Source: Candidatus Heimdallarchaeota archaeon (GTDB taxonomy: Archaea > Asgardarchaeota > Heimdallarchaeia > Hodarchaeales > Hodarchaeaceae). From it: DNA of 64,000 bases. Made by a program: the position numbers and the translations under genes. Each line of letters opens with the position of its first letter. The first letter of the stretch is position 1. The DNA lies in NCBI GenBank assembly GCA_020353515.1, contig CP070695.1, positions 3,945,460 to 4,009,459 on the forward strand. Direction: 5' to 3'. Under the pieces are notes generated by a model that had not been told where the DNA came from, did not search any database, and saw only the letters and a program-made list of their open reading frames with translations. Shown piece after piece: positions 18,457 through 26,812 of this stretch.

Positions 18457-19116
18457 TTAGTATCCAGCATCACTAGCTGGTGTTGGCCGACGCCCTCGTG
18501 GAGCTCTAAAATACTCCACTCGTAATTGGGCATCTCTTTCTGGAGTTAACTCACCTTTTTCTTTCAACACTTCTTTTGTGAGGAGCCAAAAGATCATTGC
18601 GAGCGAGTTTCGACCCTTATTATTGCAAGGGATCGCTAAGTCGATATATTTAGTTACATTGTCTGTGTCTACTAGCGATATGACAGGAATTCCCACTCGT
18701 GCTGCTTCTTTCAATGCTTGTCGGTCAAAATGAGGATCTGAAATCAATACAGTACTTGGTTCAAGATAATGATATCGTCCTTTTATATTGGGATTAGTAA
18801 ATATTCCAGGGATAAAGCGACCAGTTATCGGAACTGCTCCTGTCACTTTACAGAACATCTCTACAGGAAATATTCCATATGCTCGGACACTACACACCAC
18901 TACCTGGTTTATATTCTGTCGGGCAAGAAATTTAGCAGCTGTACGGATTCGTTCATCTGTTTTATGGACGTCTAAGACATAAAGGCCATCGCTTCTTGTC
19001 CTATAAATTGCCCACTCCATACTCTTCATCCCAGAAGAGGTTCCAATGTGAACGCCCGCCTTTAAATAATCCTCTAGGGGTGCAAGGAGCTCCCCTTCTG
19101 TCTCTAAAAGTGACAT
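18457..19116 (-). CDS. rps2: Small-subunit ribosomal protein uS2
   Basis: Ribosomal protein S2, 219 residues. Family features are clear: LKAGVHIGTSSGMKSMEWAIYRTRSDGLYVLDVHKTDERIR at the N-terminus (shown in part), the AKFLARQNINQVVVCSVRAYG stretch, TGRFIPGIFTNPN, PSTVLISDPHFDRQALKEA and PVISLVDTDNVTKYIDLAIPCNNKG. It is of the archaeal/eukaryotic type, lacking the bacterial coiled-coil insert, and has a short basic tail with RAPRGRRPTPA. It lies upstream of rpo10 in the same direction. Confidence 0.96.
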   Translation of the reverse strand: MSLLETEGELLAPLEDYLKAGVHIGTSSGMKSMEWAIYRTRSDGLYVLDVHKTDERIRTAAKFLARQNINQVVVCSVRAYGIFPVEMFCKVTGAVPITGRFIPGIFTNPNIKGRYHYLEPSTVLISDPHFDRQALKEAARVGIPVISLVDTDNVTKYIDLAIPCNNKGRNSLAMIFWLLTKEVLKEKGELTPERDAQLRVEYFRAPRGRRPTPASDAGY

Positions 19117-19226
19117 TTGATGTAAATTCCTCTAAATAATCATCTTTTCCTGCTTTAAGAGCCAATGAGGGTTCTTAAAACTAAGGTTAAGAAGCTTTGG
19201 AGTATTTTTCAAGAATAAACTGGCCA

Positions 19227-19994
19227 TTAATCATAGATAAATAGAATTGTTTTTTGGTCGGAATCAGCCCAAGAAGCTCGTTTCGATTCTACCATCATTT
19301 TCATGATCATACGAATATCTGGGGGGGGTAATGATGACCAAGATTGTTTCATTTTAACAATATCGAACATTGTAACCATATCATAGCCATTTTGAAAAGC
19401 ATACTCAAATAATTCATCAGTGTGAGACTTCAGAGTTTTCCAGTATATTCGGAGTCGTGTTTTTTCGTCATCCCACCATGCTGCCTTCTCAATTTCAATG
19501 AGGTATTCAGAAATCAAAACTAATTGTGGAAGTGTTAATTTCTTCTTTAGTAGAGGGTTTTTAAATGGATAAACAAGCGCTACTTCTTGGAGATCAAGAA
19601 CATGAAAATTTAGTACTCGTGCAAAATCCAGCATAAATTCTCCCCACGTGGTTAACCATTGTTGTTTCAACTGGGGATCGTCAGGCACCATCCAACGCCA
19701 TGGTTTTCCCACCCATGAAGGAAGAACCGGTTTTACTCGAGGATCAACAGTCCCGGGTTGAAGGTGTGCGGGTTTAACAGGCGTTGGTTTAACAGCAACC
19801 TGAGGAGTCTGAACTTTTGGTACAGCTGTGTGCTGAGAAATAGAGGATTGTGAAACATTAGCGCGGATCTGCACGAAATCTGGAGAGAGAGGCTTGTTTT
19901 GTTCTTTCGTAACCTCATCTAAGACTGATCCAAGTATATCAGCTGATTCTGTCTTTTTCTTCTCTTTTTCTCTTTTTCGTTGCATTTCAGCCAT
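19227..19994 (-). CDS. ESCRT-II subunit Vps25-like protein
   Basis: 255 residues: a charged, low-complexity N-terminal extension (about 95 residues, Lys/Glu then Pro/Val-rich) followed by a Vps25-type double winged-helix region. From residue 100 the order matches eukaryotic Vps25: PWRWMVPDDPQLKQQWLTTW, LDFARVLNFHVLDLQEV, PFKNPLLKKKLTLPQL, then AAWWDDEKTRLRIYWKTL, the counterpart of Vps25's AEWLDxxKxRxxIxW. It continues through TDELFEYAFQNG to SKRASWADSDQKTILFIYD. Vps25 links ESCRT-I/II to ESCRT-III. The gene lies directly after Vps4 and the ESCRT-III genes on the same strand. The assignment rests on pattern and context; the N-terminal extension is unusual. Confidence 0.8.
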   Translation of the reverse strand: MAEMQRKREKEKKKTESADILGSVLDEVTKEQNKPLSPDFVQIRANVSQSSISQHTAVPKVQTPQVAVKPTPVKPAHLQPGTVDPRVKPVLPSWVGKPWRWMVPDDPQLKQQWLTTWGEFMLDFARVLNFHVLDLQEVALVYPFKNPLLKKKLTLPQLVLISEYLIEIEKAAWWDDEKTRLRIYWKTLKSHTDELFEYAFQNGYDMVTMFDIVKMKQSWSSLPPPDIRMIMKMMVESKRASWADSDQKTILFIYD

Positions 19995-20035
19995 GAAATT
20001 TCAACTTACCATGTCCCACAGCCTACTCGGAATAA

Positions 20036-21184
20036 TTATCCTCCAAATCGGTCCTTCCACTCTTCATAGCGTGTGAGTTCTTTAGGTGACACAGAAGGTT
20101 TGATACTTTCCATACCAACCAGAAAATCTTTGATACCAGGAGCCCGAGGTTGAATACTAGCATCTTTCAAAGCTCCTTCTGCGTCAAGTTCGCGAATAGG
20201 GTGCATCAAAGCTTCTCGACAAAGAAGAGCTATATCTGCAGCGGTGTATCCAGCAGTGTACTTCGCTAACTCTTCAAAACTGACATCAGAAGCCAACTCT
20301 ACACCACGAGTGTGGATCTGAAACATTTTCTCTCTAGCTTCAATTGTTGGCAAAGTAACATAAACTCGTCTCTCAAACCGTCGCCGCATTGCTGCATCAA
20401 TGTCCCATGGGGTATTGGTTGCTCCAACTGTAACCAACAGTTCTTCTCCTGTACCAAATCCCTCAACTGCCTGCAAAAGCTGAGTTTTAACCCGACGCAT
20501 TGCTTCTCCCTCGGAACTACCACCCCTTGCCCCTGCTAATGAGTCTATTTCGTCAAAAAATATAATTGAAGGAGATTCTTCAACAGCGCGATCATATAAC
20601 TCCTTTACTAATTTCTCTGACTCTCCAAGCCACTTACTAATCAGATTCGCAGCGCTTACTGAAAAAAAAGTAGAATCAACTTCTGATGCAACTGCTTTAC
20701 AAAGGTACGTTTTTCCACAGCCTGGGGGTCCATACATCAAGATTCCTTTCCACGGTTTACGAGCACCCTTAAACAGATCTGGTCGAGACATTGGAAGAAT
20801 GATCGCTTCTCGTAACGCACGCTTTGCACCTTCCATTCCAGCGACATCTTCCCATTTTACATTGGGTTTTTCTCGAACAATAACACTCGAGATTGCCCCT
20901 GAAATTTCTTCATCCTCTTCTGGTGATACTGCGGCTGAGGAACTCTTTTTGACATCAGAAGACTCTATAATCCCGCGAATTTCTTTCACACGTAAAATAT
21001 ATTCCATTGCTTTTTGGTAGTAAAGATTTTTCATATTAGGGTCGTCTGTGAAATTAATCAGCTTCTGTAATTGTTCAGCAGCACTCACATAATAACGAAC
21101 AGCTTGTTGCGCCTGCCCACCTTGATCAAGCTTGTAGGCCATTGCTGCATTTTTTTTAGCAGCATCAAATAACGGGGAGCTCAT
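20036..21184 (-). CDS. vps4: Vps4/CdvC AAA ATPase
   Basis: 382 residues. An N-terminal MIT domain (1-75, helices with AAKKNAAMAYKLDQGG and MKNLYYQKAMEYILRVKEIR) binds ESCRT-III tails. The AAA domain follows: WEDVAGMEGAKRALREAI, Walker A GPPGCGKT at 152-159, Walker B IIFFDEIDSLAG, sensor GATNTPWDID and the arginine-finger segment MRRRFERRVYV. The C-terminal helix ends PKELTRYEEWKDRFG, as in Vps4. It disassembles ESCRT-III filaments in membrane scission. It sits directly downstream of the two ESCRT-III genes. Confidence 0.96.
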   Translation of the reverse strand: MSSPLFDAAKKNAAMAYKLDQGGQAQQAVRYYVSAAEQLQKLINFTDDPNMKNLYYQKAMEYILRVKEIRGIIESSDVKKSSSAAVSPEEDEEISGAISSVIVREKPNVKWEDVAGMEGAKRALREAIILPMSRPDLFKGARKPWKGILMYGPPGCGKTYLCKAVASEVDSTFFSVSAANLISKWLGESEKLVKELYDRAVEESPSIIFFDEIDSLAGARGGSSEGEAMRRVKTQLLQAVEGFGTGEELLVTVGATNTPWDIDAAMRRRFERRVYVTLPTIEAREKMFQIHTRGVELASDVSFEELAKYTAGYTAADIALLCREALMHPIRELDAEGALKDASIQPRAPGIKDFLVGMESIKPSVSPKELTRYEEWKDRFGG

Positions 21185-21243
21185 GTTCTCATCTCTAAAA
21201 AGTACCTTTATTTGACAGGAATGGAAAATTTAGGGGAATTTGT

Positions 21244-21861
21244 TTACCCCTTCTTAATTTTCTCTAATTCTTTCTGTAACTCTTGGGATCGAATGTCGGG
21301 ACTTGGAAGTCCAAAATCTGCCGCAGCTGCTTTTGAAGCACTTAATTCCCCTATTATCTTATCCACCATTTCATCCTCCTCAACATCGGACGTCATCATT
21401 TCAAAACCTTCATCCATGGCTTCTGTAGCCATATCCACCCTCTCAGTCTCAATTTCCATTTGTTGAAGGACACCTTCGAGCTGAGGGATCTTAAGTTGTC
21501 TATTCATGGTGTGCAGGGTCTTTACAAGTCCTTTGAGGTCTTGACCAATTGCCTGTGTGGCTGCAGCTTGCTCTAACTTGAATTTAATGCCTTTCACTCG
21601 ACTAGCCATTTGTTGGCATCCCCGAGCCATGGTTCGATTTTTAGCTACATCTTTAGCTAATAAACGTGCCGTTGTCATATCACCAGCTTCAATAGATCGT
21701 TCAACTTCCTTAAGCATTCGTTTCTCTTCTTTGATGAGTTTATTTCGCTGTCGGTTCATCCGTTTCTCGACCATACGGAGGCGAACAATCCATCTACGAG
21801 TAGATCTAACATCGCTACCTCCACCGCCTTTTAACCAATTTCCGAATTTGTCGAAGACCAT
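21244..21861 (-). CDS. ESCRT-III protein, Vps2/24/46 type
   Basis: 205 residues with the Snf7-domain pattern: a basic first hairpin (TRRWIVRLRMVEKRMNRQRNKLIKEEKRMLKEV), then SIEAGDMTTARLLAKDVAKNR and the acidic second half with MEIETERVDMATEAMDEGFEMM. An acidic, leucine-bearing tail (SQELQKELEKIKKG) could bind the MIT domain of Vps4. Features such as the basic N-terminus and MATEAMDEGFE segment resemble the Vps2/Vps24/Vps46 branch. It is co-transcribed with the next ESCRT-III gene, one base away, and with Vps4. Confidence 0.9.
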   Translation of the reverse strand: MVFDKFGNWLKGGGGSDVRSTRRWIVRLRMVEKRMNRQRNKLIKEEKRMLKEVERSIEAGDMTTARLLAKDVAKNRTMARGCQQMASRVKGIKFKLEQAAATQAIGQDLKGLVKTLHTMNRQLKIPQLEGVLQQMEIETERVDMATEAMDEGFEMMTSDVEEDEMVDKIIGELSASKAAAADFGLPSPDIRSQELQKELEKIKKG

Positions 21862-21862
21862 C

Positions 21863-22534
21863 TTAAGACCTCAATCCTTCTTCAATCTGACGCCGCATTT
21901 CGTCGAGCTTCTTTTTATCAGCTTCACGTTTTTCAGTAACTGGTGCTTCTGATACAGGGGTGACTGGAGTGGGTGTTTCCGTTGCTGGTAAAGAACTTGT
22001 TGTCAATTCCGCTTCTAATTCGGCCATTTGTTGAGCAATTCTATCATCAGCTTCTACATCCATCCCGATTTCAGTGATCGAAGTATCAGTTAATGCTTCT
22101 TCCATGCCTGAAACCATTTCGATGGAATCTTCCAATGACATCATTACTTCTTCTGTTCTTTCAGGGGAAGCTGCATCAATATTGGCTTCAATAGCCGTTT
22201 GAGCTGAAGCTAAAGTTTCAGTTAGAGTAACATTATCTGCCGATACGTCTAGAGTATCAATCGTACGTTGTAGATTTGCAATTTTATTATGAGTATTTGA
22301 TACTTGGGTTAAGTAGAGTTCACGACGTTTTAGTGCTTGTTGAGCTCCCATTTTATTTCCAGATTTCATCAAAGTTCGAGCAAGTTCATATTGTTCATCA
22401 GCTTGCCGTTGATAATTACGAATTTTAACTTCCATTTGGTTGATGGTACGTTTGAGTTTAGCTTTCGTTTCAGTACTACCAGAGGGCTTTTTACCTGTTA
22501 GGAAACCTTTAAATCGTTTCACGGGGTAATTCAT
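21863..22534 (-). CDS. ESCRT-III protein, Vps20/32/60 type
   Basis: 223 residues of Snf7-domain protein: KRTINQMEVKIRNYQRQADEQYELA and ALKRRELYLTQVSNTHNKIANLQ form the first long hairpin, typical of the Snf7/Vps20/Vps60 branch. An acidic middle (SLEDSIEMVSGMEEAL, EADDRIAQQMAELEAEL) follows, then a Pro/Thr/Ser-rich linker and a charged terminal helix KKKLDEMRRQIEEGL that resembles a MIT-interacting motif. With its partner it probably co-polymerises into membrane-remodelling filaments. First gene of the ESCRT-III/Vps4 operon. Confidence 0.9.
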   Translation of the reverse strand: MNYPVKRFKGFLTGKKPSGSTETKAKLKRTINQMEVKIRNYQRQADEQYELARTLMKSGNKMGAQQALKRRELYLTQVSNTHNKIANLQRTIDTLDVSADNVTLTETLASAQTAIEANIDAASPERTEEVMMSLEDSIEMVSGMEEALTDTSITEIGMDVEADDRIAQQMAELEAELTTSSLPATETPTPVTPVSEAPVTEKREADKKKLDEMRRQIEEGLRS

Positions 22535-22736
22535 CTCACTAAGTTCTTAATACTTAATTATAGTTCTTCTTAATTATAATTATAATTCTTTTTAGTTATA
22601 AACTTTCAGATGGTATTACTTAAAACTTTCCCATATGTACCCCTTAAAGACTGCAGATGTCTTGAATAAGCTGTTTATACAATGAAATAAACTTAGATTT
22701 TTTCGAGATCAAGTTAAAGAAGAATGTGACTGTAAC

Positions 22737-23465
22737 TCAGATCCCAGGAAAGGATAATACTATTCCGTCTAATGTTTCTGTCTTAATAGCTATTTTTTGT
22801 TTGGTTAATTGCGTGAGTGCTTGATTGACACGTTCTAATGTCCATGAAGTCTCTCGAACCAAATCAGTTAAACCAATTTCCCCCCGAAAACGAGCTGCTA
22901 GTTCTAAGATGATTTGATGATCTTGATTAAGGTTTGGATCAACAAAAATAATGACTTTCATCCCAGATAATTGACGGATTTCATGAATCATTCCATTTTT
23001 TACTAGCAGATTTAGTGCTTTTGTGATATCACCAAAGGGGGCTGTGATTCCTTGACTTTCATCGCTTAATTTTAAAGCCAATTCCGAGACACTTAAGAGA
23101 CCACCTGTTTGATTACGTAGCTGTTTTCCGATCTCAAGGATTCTTAACGCTAAGAAATTATGATATTCATCCTTTCCTTTCAATCGTTGCTTCAACCCAG
23201 GTTGTTTCCCTACCTCATAGATCCCAATCGCACGAGGAAGTCCCAATTCTTCCCGTAGTGCCATTAATTGTCGTGCTAATTCAGGATTTTTCTTAAGATC
23301 TGTCTGATATCGTTTTTCTAATTTCTGTAAATCCCTGTGCAGCTCTTGTACTTTTGAGCTCATCTCAGCTAAGGATTTCAGTGCTAGTTCTGCACCTTTA
23401 CGTTTCATTTCCGCTTCCTTAGTGAGTTTTTCTTCGATTCTACGTAATCCCATTCTTGTAATCAT
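22737..23465 (-). CDS. ESCRT-II subunit Vps22 (SNF8/EAP30)-like
   Basis: 242 residues that follow the eukaryotic Vps22 plan. The N-terminus MGLRRIEEKLTKEAEMKRKG parallels SNF8's GLGAIQKQKLAQAKYKEKG, followed by a coiled coil with KKNPELARQLMALREELGL (SNF8: RKNPEFRVQFQDM). Two winged-helix domains follow: FLALRILEIGKQLRNQTGGLLSV with ITKALNLLVKNG, then LNQDHQIILELAARFRGEIGL (SNF8: LNMDHTVVLQLAE) and TLERVNQALTQLTKQ. ESCRT-II bridges cargo-binding ESCRT-I and the ESCRT-III polymer. The ATG at 23465 is used, though one four codons further in (23453) fits the homologues equally well. Confidence 0.85.
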   Translation of the reverse strand: MITRMGLRRIEEKLTKEAEMKRKGAELALKSLAEMSSKVQELHRDLQKLEKRYQTDLKKNPELARQLMALREELGLPRAIGIYEVGKQPGLKQRLKGKDEYHNFLALRILEIGKQLRNQTGGLLSVSELALKLSDESQGITAPFGDITKALNLLVKNGMIHEIRQLSGMKVIIFVDPNLNQDHQIILELAARFRGEIGLTDLVRETSWTLERVNQALTQLTKQKIAIKTETLDGIVLSFPGI

Positions 23466-23762
23466 CCCATCTATGTTTTCAAGTGGATCTTACACGATTT
23501 CATTTATAATTCTTTATAATCCGAACCCAAAAAATCATGTTTAGGATATTGTATTCTTGAATATCCGATTAACATTATATGGTTTCACCGCTAACAACAA
23601 TAAAATGGTTATTCACTTAGCTACTGTTTAAGTTCAGTTTTTTTATGTAGATATTTGATTATTCCATCTTTTAAAGACTGAGGCATATCATGTCCAGAGT
23701 TCGTATGCTTATAAACTTAATTTTACAGTTTTTACTTACTGGGATTGTACATAACGCTAGAG

Positions 23763-25088
23763 ATGACTTCACGGATGACAAGTCTTTATTGTTCATTTTG
23801 TGGCACAATGACTCATGAGTTGGATTCCCAGAAGTGTTCTGATTGTGGTGCGGCATTTTGTCCCCAATGTGCTTCTCAATTAAGAAACACTGGTTCACAA
23901 ATTAAATGTCCCTGTGGTTCAATTAATATCAAGGGTAGGTCCTCTGGACAAAACTCGAAAAGTGAAACTTTAGAACAAATTTTTGATTTAAAGCGATCCC
24001 TAAAGCAAGTTGCTTACCGTCCAGTCCTTGTACTCAAACGAACTGGTCATCTCGAATCAAGATTACGATCTTTTCGGAAACAATTTCTAATTCCAGGAAA
24101 TCAAATTGACAAGATTTTTCTTGAAACTAAAAAAATTGAAAATTTTACATTATCGGAATTTCAGGAATATTCAGCTAAATTAAATCGATTATATCGGAAT
24201 TTAATGGGATTAAATTCTTCCTTTACTGACCATCGGAACTTTTCCTTGCAACTGACTCTTTTTCAGAAACAAATTAGAAGCTTTGATCAGACTGTACAAG
24301 ACAAACTCCTACCAATTTATGATTTGATTGAACAAATGGAAAATAAATGTGATCAGTTTGAAGAAATGGCGCGACATCTTGGACGATGTTTTGATGCCTT
24401 TGTTTTCGTCCCTGGGGAATTAGTTATTGGTTATTTTGCTAATATAGAGTTACAGAATAGTCGGATCAGAAAGACTACCATTGATATTGTGATTACCACA
24501 GACAGAATTGTGCTACTCAAATGGAAGAGATTCAATCTAAGAGGTCAAAGAACAAAAAAATTTGATGAATTTCCTCCAGAAGATCTAATTGATGTTCAAA
24601 AAACGAAAATAGGCTTCTTTAAGCGTGATAAACTACAAATCACAACCATTCAACATGATTATGAGTTACGTACTGACGGAGATACCCTAATGCGGATTTT
24701 TGATGGCCTACAACTTAGTTATTACGGTAGGCCTAGTGAAATTTACGTCCATGAGCCCTTTCGTGATTGGTCCTCAGAAATTTATCAAGAAAAAATCCTT
24801 TCAGGACTCAATTTTCATAATAACAATAATGGATCTCCTGAACATTCTTCCAACCAAAATAAGGAACCTGACTTTGTAACTGGTGTACTAGATGATCGTC
24901 TTCGTGACCTCCGTCTACGTAAGCTAGCGAATGAAAAAGCGTTACAAGAACTAAAAGAAGGACGGAAAAAAGTATCTAGTCGAGATTACTTCGATTTGAT
25001 AAAGCAATTTGAATTAGAGCTAGCTAAAATTAATGAAGCAATTACTGAACTTCTTGTTAGAACTGGAAAAACAAATCTCTTAGGATGA
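23763..25088 (+). CDS. Zinc-ribbon, coiled-coil and PH-like domain protein in the ESCRT cluster
   Basis: About 441 residues with three parts. Residues 1-50 carry a cysteine-rich module with CSFCG, CSDCG, CPQCA and CPCGS, probably two zinc sites. A helical region (60-220) follows. Residues about 225-325 look like a small beta barrel ending in a helix: AFVFVPGELVIGYFANIEL, IDIVITTDRIVLLKWKR, VQKTKIGFFKRDKLQITTI, LMRIFDGLQL, a pattern suggestive of GRAM/PH/GLUE folds. The C-terminus is coiled coil. It is divergent from Vps22 and convergent with Vps28, inside the ESCRT cluster. A role like GLUE-bearing Vps36 (lipid or ubiquitin binding) is inference. Start ATG 23763; another ATG is at 23775. Confidence 0.6.
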   Translation: MTSRMTSLYCSFCGTMTHELDSQKCSDCGAAFCPQCASQLRNTGSQIKCPCGSINIKGRSSGQNSKSETLEQIFDLKRSLKQVAYRPVLVLKRTGHLESRLRSFRKQFLIPGNQIDKIFLETKKIENFTLSEFQEYSAKLNRLYRNLMGLNSSFTDHRNFSLQLTLFQKQIRSFDQTVQDKLLPIYDLIEQMENKCDQFEEMARHLGRCFDAFVFVPGELVIGYFANIELQNSRIRKTTIDIVITTDRIVLLKWKRFNLRGQRTKKFDEFPPEDLIDVQKTKIGFFKRDKLQITTIQHDYELRTDGDTLMRIFDGLQLSYYGRPSEIYVHEPFRDWSSEIYQEKILSGLNFHNNNNGSPEHSSNQNKEPDFVTGVLDDRLRDLRLRKLANEKALQELKEGRKKVSSRDYFDLIKQFELELAKINEAITELLVRTGKTNLLG

Positions 25089-25113
25089 AAGAACTAATCC
25101 TACTGAAAATATT

Positions 25114-25743
25114 TTAGAGATTGCTCAACTCTCGTCGAAAATCTGAAAGCCATCTTGAAGTTTGTAACTCTAATTTTTGTAATTCATCTCTTTGTAAGAG
25201 TTGGCCTGGTTTTTGTGTATCCATCCACTTAATCCACTGATCGATGTCTTGAGTCACCCAGTGATTAGGACCATAAACACGAGATGATGTTAGAATGGAT
25301 ATAAGCTCATCTAAATACGGGAGAATTCGATCAACTGTAGCAATAGCTTCTAAACGAAGAAGATCAAGTAATTCAATCGCATTGGCCACGAATTCGGCAG
25401 CTATACGAGGTAACTTCTTAATTTGAGTATAATCAATCCGGTTGTGAGGTGTGTCATCAGTCCCCTCGGTTATACGAAGTTTCTCCAAACCATAAGGGAA
25501 TTGTTGGTCGAGCTTCTCAGATCGAATAAAGTCGTCTAAATCAAAATGAGATTCTGCTAACTTTGCTCTAATTGAAACAATCGTTGATAAAAGATTTTTA
25601 TGCTGTTTATGGAAAATATTAGGATCTAATTCACCTTGCTCATAAGATCGTGAAAGGAGATCTAGGGTTCCAATACTTGCATATAGCCGTCCTTCTAATT
25701 CCCAACGTTTCTCTAAATTAGGAGGAAATGTCATGGGTCTCAT
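25114..25743 (-). CDS. ESCRT-I subunit Vps28-like
   Basis: 209 residues in two halves that match Vps28. The N-terminal half (ELEGRLYASIGTLDLLSRSYEQGELDP..., HFDLDDFIRSEKLDQQFPYGLEKLR) parallels the Vps28 core-binding domain, including the D-x-F-x-R/K-x-x-x-L-D-x-P-x-A-x-x-R-like segment. The C-terminal half (AAEFVANAIELLDLLRLEAIATVDRILPYLDELISILTS..., DIDQWIKWMDT) parallels the four-helix bundle that contacts ESCRT-II. It follows the Vps23-like gene two bases downstream, as expected for partners of one complex. The ATG at 25734 is an alternative start. Confidence 0.85.
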   Translation of the reverse strand: MRPMTFPPNLEKRWELEGRLYASIGTLDLLSRSYEQGELDPNIFHKQHKNLLSTIVSIRAKLAESHFDLDDFIRSEKLDQQFPYGLEKLRITEGTDDTPHNRIDYTQIKKLPRIAAEFVANAIELLDLLRLEAIATVDRILPYLDELISILTSSRVYGPNHWVTQDIDQWIKWMDTQKPGQLLQRDELQKLELQTSRWLSDFRRELSNL

Positions 25744-25744
25744 C

Positions 25745-26485
25745 CTATCTTAAGTATTCTTCCTGTTTTTTAAGCATGTACAATTCTTTTGTATATTTTT
25801 TGTACAATCGAGAGTATTCAAAAATTGATATTTCCCCTGCTGCGTAACGGTCTTCTAATGACGCGAGGAGATCAGAAATAGCAATACGTTCTGTTTCAAG
25901 ATCATCTCGTTTTGATAGACTTGCTTGATCTAGACTCCGTGATGGTTGTGCCTGAACTACTTGTTGTGCACGAAATCGTGCTAATTCTTCATCTTTTTTC
26001 TGAATTTGTTGAGTTAGTGATTCTACTTCTGTTCGTAAAACTGTAGTTTCAGCAGAAGTTGTCTGAGGTTCAACGACAGGAGGCGTTTCAGTTAGCCTAG
26101 CAACTGTTTCTCGAGCTGATTTAGCCACTTCTCCTCGCGGAGTAGGAGGCACTCTTGACATCAAATTCTTTAATGCTATAACAACCTGATAAAGATGGAA
26201 TTCTGCACGCCAATTGTCTAAGATTCGTAATTGCACAAAGGAATCTTCATCAATGTTTGGGTGATCCATGTAACCAACTGCTGTTACAACAGGTGGAACA
26301 TTTGGAAAGTATTCTGGTAAAAAGATTTCAAAAGTAAACATATTCCTTCCCCGACTTGTTGTATAGGTCAATGTTCCTTGCCATCGTGCCAAGGAATCCC
26401 CTACAGGATTAAAACCAGAGGCAGCAGAATTGGAATAAACCAGTTGGGCCTCTCTAGCTAAGATAAAATCTCTATCCATGTTCAT
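25745..26485 (-). CDS. ESCRT-I subunit Vps23/TSG101-like (UEV + steadiness box)
   Basis: About 246 residues. The first 125 form a ubiquitin-E2-variant fold: GTLTYTTSRGRNMFTFEIFLPEYFPNVPPVV and YMDHPNIDEDSFVQLRIL. Where an active E2 has cysteine after HPNI the sequence reads EDSFVQLR, so it should bind rather than transfer ubiquitin. A Ser/Thr-rich linker and coiled coil (LTQQIQKKDEELARF) follow. The last 50 residues (ERIAISDLLASLEDRYAAGEIS, RLYKKYTKELYML) are a steadiness-box-like hairpin that assembles with Vps28. The ATG at 26485 has AAAGGAG ahead and is preferred to TTG at 26503. Operon with Vps28. Confidence 0.87.
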   Translation of the reverse strand: MNMDRDFILAREAQLVYSNSAASGFNPVGDSLARWQGTLTYTTSRGRNMFTFEIFLPEYFPNVPPVVTAVGYMDHPNIDEDSFVQLRILDNWRAEFHLYQVVIALKNLMSRVPPTPRGEVAKSARETVARLTETPPVVEPQTTSAETTVLRTEVESLTQQIQKKDEELARFRAQQVVQAQPSRSLDQASLSKRDDLETERIAISDLLASLEDRYAAGEISIFEYSRLYKKYTKELYMLKKQEEYLR

Positions 26486-26812
26486 TTTAGCTCCTTTTTT
26501 CAAATTTAAGTTGAAATATTAATCGTGAGGTTTTTAATTTAAGTAAATGGTTTCTTTAGTTTGTGTACATCTGTACAAGATCTCTTAAAAAAGCCTCACA
26601 ATAAGGAACATTTAAAAGCTGTTGGTTCGTCTGAATATTGATTTTCTCCTATATGATCACTGTAATCACTGTAATATTCTATTTTCTGTTCCTTAAGAAG
26701 ATCACGACCCAAATATTAATGATTATCACTTTGAAAACTTAAGACTTCGCTTTAATCAATAATTTATATTCTTAAATTAAGTACTTTAAGAAAATAAACA
26801 TTTAGGAAGTGC
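26486..26812. other. Intergenic region, no gene seen
   Basis: AT-rich spacer between two minus-strand genes. It must hold the promoter of the Vps23-Vps28 operon, but no single TATA element stands out. No ORF, repeat or RNA structure is supported. Confidence 0.4.

Noticed and set aside
21557..21952. 131-codon plus-strand frame
   Set aside because: Antisense to the ESCRT-III genes, no motif and no ribosome-binding site.
26000..26485. Active E2 enzyme in the Vps23-like gene
   Set aside because: The position of the catalytic cysteine after HPNI has no cysteine, and the C-terminus is a steadiness box; it is a UEV.
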